A stretch of DNA of 11,355 bases from Pseudomonadota bacterium (lineage in GTDB: Bacteria; Pseudomonadota; Gammaproteobacteria; Burkholderiales; Burkholderiaceae): the NCBI GenBank assembly GCA_029777935.1, contig JAKORH010000119.1, forward strand, positions 1-11,355, read 5' to 3'. The number at the start of each line of letters is the position of its first letter. Positions within the stretch are counted from its first letter, which is position 1. The position numbers were made by a program, and so were the translations under genes. The notes under the pieces are model-generated. The model did not search any database. It worked only from the letters and a program-made list of their open reading frames with translations, and was not told the origin of the DNA. This document shows positions 6,192-11,355 of this stretch, in pieces.

Positions 6192-7552
6192 CGATCCGCC
6201 GCGCCTGGCCCTGGGCGGCGCTGCTCGCGCTGTCGGCCGCGTTGCATTTCATCTGGTACGAGCGTCCGCTCGCCGTCGTATTCGACGAGGTGTACTTCCC
6301 GCGTTACGCGCTTGCGTACCTGAGGCACGAGTACTACTTCGACCTGCACCCGCCGCTCGGCAAGTTGATCTATTTCGCCACCGCGTGGGCAGCGGGGCTC
6401 GACCCCGGCTTTTCGTTCGCGACCAACCATCTGCCCTTTCCCGATGCGAGCTACCTCGTCCTGCGCATTCCACCGCGCGTTGCCGGCACCCTGCTGCCGC
6501 TGGTGCTGGTCGGCATCGCGCTGGAAATCGGCCTGTCCCGGTTCGCGGCCTTCACGGTCGGGTTTCTGGCAGCGCTCGACAATGCGCTTCTGGTGATGTC
6601 GCGTTTCGCGCTGCTCGATCCGTTCCTGCTTCTGTTCGGATTCGGCGCGATCTTCTGTTACCTGCACGGGCGCGAGCGCGGCTGGCCTTGGTTCGCCGCC
6701 GCCGGGCTGCTGGGAGCCCTCGCGCTTTCGATCAAGTGGACGGGATTGTCCTTCATCGCGCTGATCCTGCTGGCCGAGTTTCTGCGCTGGGTACGCGCGC
6801 CGCGCGCGGCCGGCGCGGTGCGCATCGCGGCCGCCGTGCTGGTGGTGGCCGTGGTCTACGTGGCCGATTTCGCCGCGCATTTCGCACTCGCCTACAAGTC
6901 GGGGCCGGACGACGCGATGATGAGCCGAGAGTTCCAGGCCACGCTCGTCGGCAACTCGAACGCCGCCGATCCAACGCTGGTCCGGCCGGGATTCGTCGCG
7001 CGCTTCGTCGAACTGAACCAGCGCATGTTCGAGAACACGCGCAAGACTTTCGGCCCGCACCAGTACGCGAGCCGCTGGTACGACTGGCCATTCATGATGC
7101 GCTCGGTCGACTTCTGGGCCGAGCACAAGGACGGCCGCATCGCGCACGTCTATTTTCTCGGCAATCCGGTCGTCTGGTGGTCAGCCGGCTATGGCGTCCT
7201 GTTTCTGCTCGTGAATTTCCCGCCCAAGGTGTTCGCCTGGATCACACGGCAGCGCCGGGCCGGGATCGATCGCACCGAACTCACGATCGTGACCGCGTAT
7301 CTGGCAAACATGCTGCCGTTCGTCGGGATCGCTCGCATCATGTTCTCGTATCACTACCTGCCGGCGCTATGCGTGGCGCTGGTCGGCCTCGGCTACCTGC
7401 TCGATCACTGCGGCGGGTATCGGCGCGTCCTCGGGCTCGCACTGCTCGCCGCGGCGTCGGTCACCTTCGTCTACTTCAGTCCGCTGTCCTACGCGTTGCC
7501 GCTCGCGCCGGCGGATTTCGATGCGCGGTTCTGGGTGCGCGGCTGGATGTAA
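6188..7552 (+). CDS. GT39 protein O-mannosyltransferase (PMT)-like integral membrane glycosyltransferase
   Basis: The 454-residue product is strongly hydrophobic, with roughly ten membrane helices. The first extracytoplasmic loop reads VVFDEVYFPRYALAYL and then YYFDLHPPLGKLIYF (D33, E34, H54). This closely matches the FDEVHFG and DVHPPLAK motifs of yeast Pmt proteins, where the Asp-Glu pair is catalytic. LVMSRFALLDPFLLLF (D144) and KWTGLSF are further PMT marks. The C-terminal half resembles the PMT 4-helix domain of actinobacterial PMT: HQYASRWYDWP (291-301) and GNPVVWW (325-331). No MIR domain is present, as in bacterial homologues. PMTs move mannose from polyprenyl-phosphate-mannose to Ser/Thr of exported proteins, so protein O-glycosylation in the periplasm is the leading idea. 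Acceptor and sugar are untested, and a lipid or polysaccharide acceptor remains possible. The gene starts inside the previous stop (ATGA 6188-6191) and ends the cassette. Confidence 0.87.
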   Translation: MTIRRAWPWAALLALSAALHFIWYERPLAVVFDEVYFPRYALAYLRHEYYFDLHPPLGKLIYFATAWAAGLDPGFSFATNHLPFPDASYLVLRIPPRVAGTLLPLVLVGIALEIGLSRFAAFTVGFLAALDNALLVMSRFALLDPFLLLFGFGAIFCYLHGRERGWPWFAAAGLLGALALSIKWTGLSFIALILLAEFLRWVRAPRAAGAVRIAAAVLVVAVVYVADFAAHFALAYKSGPDDAMMSREFQATLVGNSNAADPTLVRPGFVARFVELNQRMFENTRKTFGPHQYASRWYDWPFMMRSVDFWAEHKDGRIAHVYFLGNPVVWWSAGYGVLFLLVNFPPKVFAWITRQRRAGIDRTELTIVTAYLANMLPFVGIARIMFSYHYLPALCVALVGLGYLLDHCGGYRRVLGLALLAAASVTFVYFSPLSYALPLAPADFDARFWVRGWM

Positions 7553-7714
7553 GAGGTTCTAAGGTTTCCGCCGCGATGCGTGGGCAGCTTCCGGCGGTCG
7601 GTTCGGCCGGCGAGCTTCGCCACCGAGGACGGTGTCTGCGTCCGGCTCGAGACCGCGCCATCGAACGAGGCGTCCGACCGCAATCACCTTGCGATCCGCA
7701 TCGGACCCCCCACC

Positions 7715-8760
<1,046 letters not shown>

Positions 8761-8773
8761 CGCGGCGCACGAC

Positions 8774-9424
8774 ATGGCCGCGCGGCTCAAGCACCTGGGC
8801 GAGCTGACGCATCTGCGCGACCAGCTCGCCGAGCGGGCGCGCGCGCACGAGCGCGAAGCCAGGGCGATCGTCGCGCGCATCAAGCGCACCGAGTGCGCGG
8901 CTGACGAATTCACGAGCGAGATGAAGGCGCTCGGCGTGCGGCCGCTCGCCGAACCGACGCGCCGGCACACGCCACCGAAGCACCATCCGCCGCACCCGCG
9001 CCAGCGCGAACTCGACGAGCAGCGGGTGCTCGAGGCGTCGGTGTCGGACGAGATCGACGTCGATTCGCTGCTGGAAACCGACGAGGCGCTGTCGTATCGC
9101 CGCCCAGGCATCGGCGCCGAATCACTGCGGAAACTGCGACGCGGCGAATGGAGGATCCAGGATCACGTCGACCTGCACGGCCACCGCGTCGAAGAGGCGC
9201 GCGCGGCGCTGGTCGAGTTCCTGCGCGACGCATTGAAGCGCGGGCTGCGCTGCGTGCGCATCGTGCACGGCAAGGGGCTGGGGTCCAAGGACCGCACGCC
9301 CGTGCTGAAGGGCAAGGTACGGGCCTGGTTGATTCAGCGCGACGAAGTGATCGCCTTCTGCCAGGCGCGACCCGCCGACGGCGGCAGCGGCGCGCTGGTC
9401 GTGCTGCTCAAGCCTGGGAGTTGA
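8774..9424 (+). CDS. Smr-domain protein (SmrA/YdaL-like putative nuclease)
   Basis: The product has 216 residues. The first 60 or so are highly charged and helical (MAARLKHLGELTHLRDQLAE and on), possibly a coiled coil, followed by a basic His/Pro/Arg linker near residues 68-80. A segment typical of stand-alone Smr proteins follows: SYRRPGIGAESLRKLRRGEW. The Smr domain proper occupies about 130-214. Its key marks are VDLHGHRVEEA (D133, L134, H135, G136), RIVHGKGLGS (H165, G166, K167, G168), VRAWL and the final GSGALVVLLK. Smr domains, shared with the MutS2 C-terminus, have nicking endonuclease activity on DNA or RNA in tested cases, but the role of stand-alone proteobacterial members is not settled. 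ATG 8774 follows trxB by 13 bases with no clear Shine-Dalgarno sequence. The stop lies 7 bases from that of convergent glnB. Confidence 0.87.
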   Translation: MAARLKHLGELTHLRDQLAERARAHEREARAIVARIKRTECAADEFTSEMKALGVRPLAEPTRRHTPPKHHPPHPRQRELDEQRVLEASVSDEIDVDSLLETDEALSYRRPGIGAESLRKLRRGEWRIQDHVDLHGHRVEEARAALVEFLRDALKRGLRCVRIVHGKGLGSKDRTPVLKGKVRAWLIQRDEVIAFCQARPADGGSGALVVLLKPGS

Positions 9425-9431
9425 GCGGCGC

Positions 9432-9803
<372 letters not shown>

Positions 9804-9820
9804 CTATCTCAGAGTCCCCG

Positions 9821-9885
9821 GCGGTCGCGGCCCCGAGCCGAAGGCGAGCCAAAGACCTCCCGCCAGAGGCGGCGGGCGCGACCGC
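9821..9885 (-). repeat. Branched inverted repeat between nadE and glnB
   Basis: GCGGTCGCG (9821-9829) pairs perfectly with CGCGACCGC (9877-9885). Within the 47 bases between, CCCGCC (9859-9864) pairs with GGCGGG (9871-9876) around a 6-base loop, directly against the outer stem, and GCCGAAGGC can form a further small hairpin, giving a three-way-junction shape. The element starts 6 bases past the nadE stop on the - strand. It has no T tract, so it is not a standard intrinsic terminator. It may limit read-through, protect the nadE transcript 3' end, or be a copy of a dispersed REP-like repeat. Confidence 0.6.
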
Positions 9886-9891
9886 AGGCCA

Positions 9892-11355
9892 TCAATCTTC
9901 CTCTACGAACCGGTTCGTAATCGGGTAACGCCAGTCGCGCCCAAAGCCGCGGTGCGTGACGCGGATGCCGACCGGCGCCTGGCGCCGCTTGTACTCGTTC
10001 ATGTGGATCATCCGCACCACGCGCCGCACCTCGGGCTCCGGGTAGCCGGCGGCGATGACTTCGTCGATGGCGAGCCCCTCTTCCATGTAGAGCTGGATGA
10101 TGCCGTCGAGCACGTCGTACGGCGGCAGGCTGTCCTGGTCGACCTGGCCGGCCTTCAGGTCCGCACTCGGCGCGCGCGTCAGGATGCGCTCCGGGATCAG
10201 CTCGGCGATCGAGTTGCGGTACCGGCACAGCGCGTACACCAGCGTCTTGCGGATGTCCTTGATCACCGCGAAGCCGCCCGCCATGTCACCGTACAGCGTC
10301 GCGTAGCCGACCGCCATCTCGCTCTTGTTACCGGTCGTCAGCACGATCGAGCCGTACTTGTTCGACAGCGCCATCAGAAGGGTGCCACGGATGCGCGCCT
10401 GGATGTTCTCCTCGGCGCTGGTCCACGGCAGTGCCCGGAATTCGCGCGCCAGCGCAGCGAGGAAGCTGTCGAACACCGGCTTGATCGGCAACTCGTCGTA
10501 ACGGACGTTCAGCCGCCGCGCCATCTCGCGCGAGTCCAGCCACGAGATATCGCGCGTGAACTGCGACGGCATCATCACCGCGCGCACGCGATCGGTGCCG
10601 AGCGCGTCGCACGCGATGGCCAGCGTCAGTGCCGAGTCGACGCCGCCCGACAGGCCGACGATCGCGCCGGGGAAGCCGTTCTTGCCCACGTAGTCGTGCA
10701 CGCCGAGCACCAGCGCCCGATAGGCGCGGCTCTCGAGCGAACCCAGGTCCGGACACGCGCCCGGCTCGGGCACGCCGTTGACGAACCCGGTCAGCAGCAG
10801 CGTCTCCTCGAACTGCGGCGCCATGTGCGTGAGCCTGCCGTGCCCGTCGAGCACGAACGACGCGCCGTCGAACACCAGCTCGTCCTGCCCGCCGACGAGG
10901 TTGGCGTACACCAGTGGCAGCCCGCTCTTGCTGACGTTCGCCCGCATCACGTCGAGCCGCTGCGCCTGCTTGCCGAGGTGGAACGGCGAGCCGTTCGGCA
11001 CCAGCAGCACCTGCGCGCCCGAGGAGCGCGCGCATTCGGGCGCGTACGGGAACCACGTGTCCTCGCAGATGTTGATGCCGAAGCGCGTGCCCTTGAGCTC
11101 GAACACGAACGGCCGGTTGTCGGGCGTGAAATAGCGCTGTTCGTCGAAGACGTCGTAGTTCGGCAGGTCGTGCTTGCAGTAGGTGCCGTGCACCGCGCCG
11201 TCGTGCAGCAGCGATGCCGCGTTGAAGCGGCTCCCTTCGCGTTGCAGCGGGTGGCCGACGATCACGCGCAGCGCCGGCCATTGCAGCAGTTGGGCGGCGA
11301 GCTTCTCGAGCGCCTCGTCGCTCGCTGCGTAGAATGCGCGCCGCAGCAGCAGGTC
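9892..11355 (-). CDS. nadE: Glutamine-dependent NAD+ synthetase NadE (N-terminus beyond the window edge)
   Basis: NadE makes NAD+ from deamido-NAD+, ATP and ammonia, the ammonia coming from glutamine through a fused nitrilase-type amidase. Visible are 487 residues, from DLLLRRAFYAA to the C-terminus NRFVEED; the family runs near 540. The amidase Lys lies in YCKHDLPNYDVFDE (codon 11173-11175) and the catalytic Cys in GINICEDTW (codon 11065-11067). The third catalytic residue, a Glu, normally precedes DLLLR by about ten residues and should lie just past the edge. The synthetase domain has the ATP-binding SGGVDS (10633-10650), LTTGNKSEMAVGYATLYGDMAGG and the C-terminal EYKRRQAPVGIRVT. In-frame GTG at 11263-11265 is an internal Val (LRVIVGHP), not the start. 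The gene is followed on the same strand by glnB, a pairing that fits control of glutamine use by PII. Confidence 0.96.
   Translation of the reverse strand, partial: DLLLRRAFYAASDEALEKLAAQLLQWPALRVIVGHPLQREGSRFNAASLLHDGAVHGTYCKHDLPNYDVFDEQRYFTPDNRPFVFELKGTRFGINICEDTWFPYAPECARSSGAQVLLVPNGSPFHLGKQAQRLDVMRANVSKSGLPLVYANLVGGQDELVFDGASFVLDGHGRLTHMAPQFEETLLLTGFVNGVPEPGACPDLGSLESRAYRALVLGVHDYVGKNGFPGAIVGLSGGVDSALTLAIACDALGTDRVRAVMMPSQFTRDISWLDSREMARRLNVRYDELPIKPVFDSFLAALAREFRALPWTSAEENIQARIRGTLLMALSNKYGSIVLTTGNKSEMAVGYATLYGDMAGGFAVIKDIRKTLVYALCRYRNSIAELIPERILTRAPSADLKAGQVDQDSLPPYDVLDGIIQLYMEEGLAIDEVIAAGYPEPEVRRVVRMIHMNEYKRRQAPVGIRVTHRGFGRDWRYPITNRFVEED

Noticed and set aside
11263..11265. GTG as the start of nadE on the - strand
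   Set aside because: The frame stays open to the edge with family-like sequence (DLLLRRAFYAA and LRVIVGHP), so the codon is an internal Val.
11330..11335. TAGAAT on the + strand near the right edge as a promoter
   Set aside because: It lies antisense within the amidase domain of nadE and no + strand gene is visible downstream in the window.

Overview
The window is a dense, very GC-rich stretch of chromosome with almost no spacer DNA. Gene content and order (FixJ-type regulator, then folD, prlC, a periplasmic glutaredoxin and xth; trxB next to an Smr-domain gene; nadE feeding into glnB) suggest a betaproteobacterium, perhaps Burkholderiales or Rhodocyclales. That placement is an inference from gene order and protein character, not a measured phylogeny. 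No tRNA, rRNA, CRISPR array, transposase, phage gene or attachment site was seen.

Layout. Positions 1-4737 run on the + strand: the C-terminal end of a LuxR/FixJ-family response regulator, folD (one-carbon metabolism), prlC (M3 oligopeptidase A), a secreted DUF4124-glutaredoxin protein, and xth (exonuclease III, GTG start). The folD/prlC junction holds an unusual inverted array of heptads. It encodes the last residues of FolD and ends flush with the prlC start codon.

Positions 4834-7552 hold a compact three-gene + strand cassette: a GtrA-type small membrane protein, a GtrB/ArnC-like membrane GT2 glycosyltransferase, and a GT39 (protein O-mannosyltransferase-like) integral membrane enzyme. 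The genes are joined by two ATGA stop/start overlaps. Together they look like a complete lipid-linked sugar pathway: sugar loaded onto polyprenyl phosphate, turned across the inner membrane, and transferred to a periplasmic acceptor. The acceptor may be protein. This is the most interesting functional unit here.

Positions 7553-9424 hold a 212-base spacer with a perfect TATAAT box, trxB (thioredoxin reductase) and an Smr-domain gene. The - strand then takes over: glnB (PII signal protein, 9432-9770) lies downstream of nadE (glutamine-dependent NAD synthetase, cut by the right edge). The two are separated by 121 bases containing a branched inverted repeat and a likely glnB promoter. smr and glnB converge with only 7 bases between their stop codons. 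The nadE/glnB pairing links glutamine-consuming NAD synthesis to the cell's nitrogen sensor.
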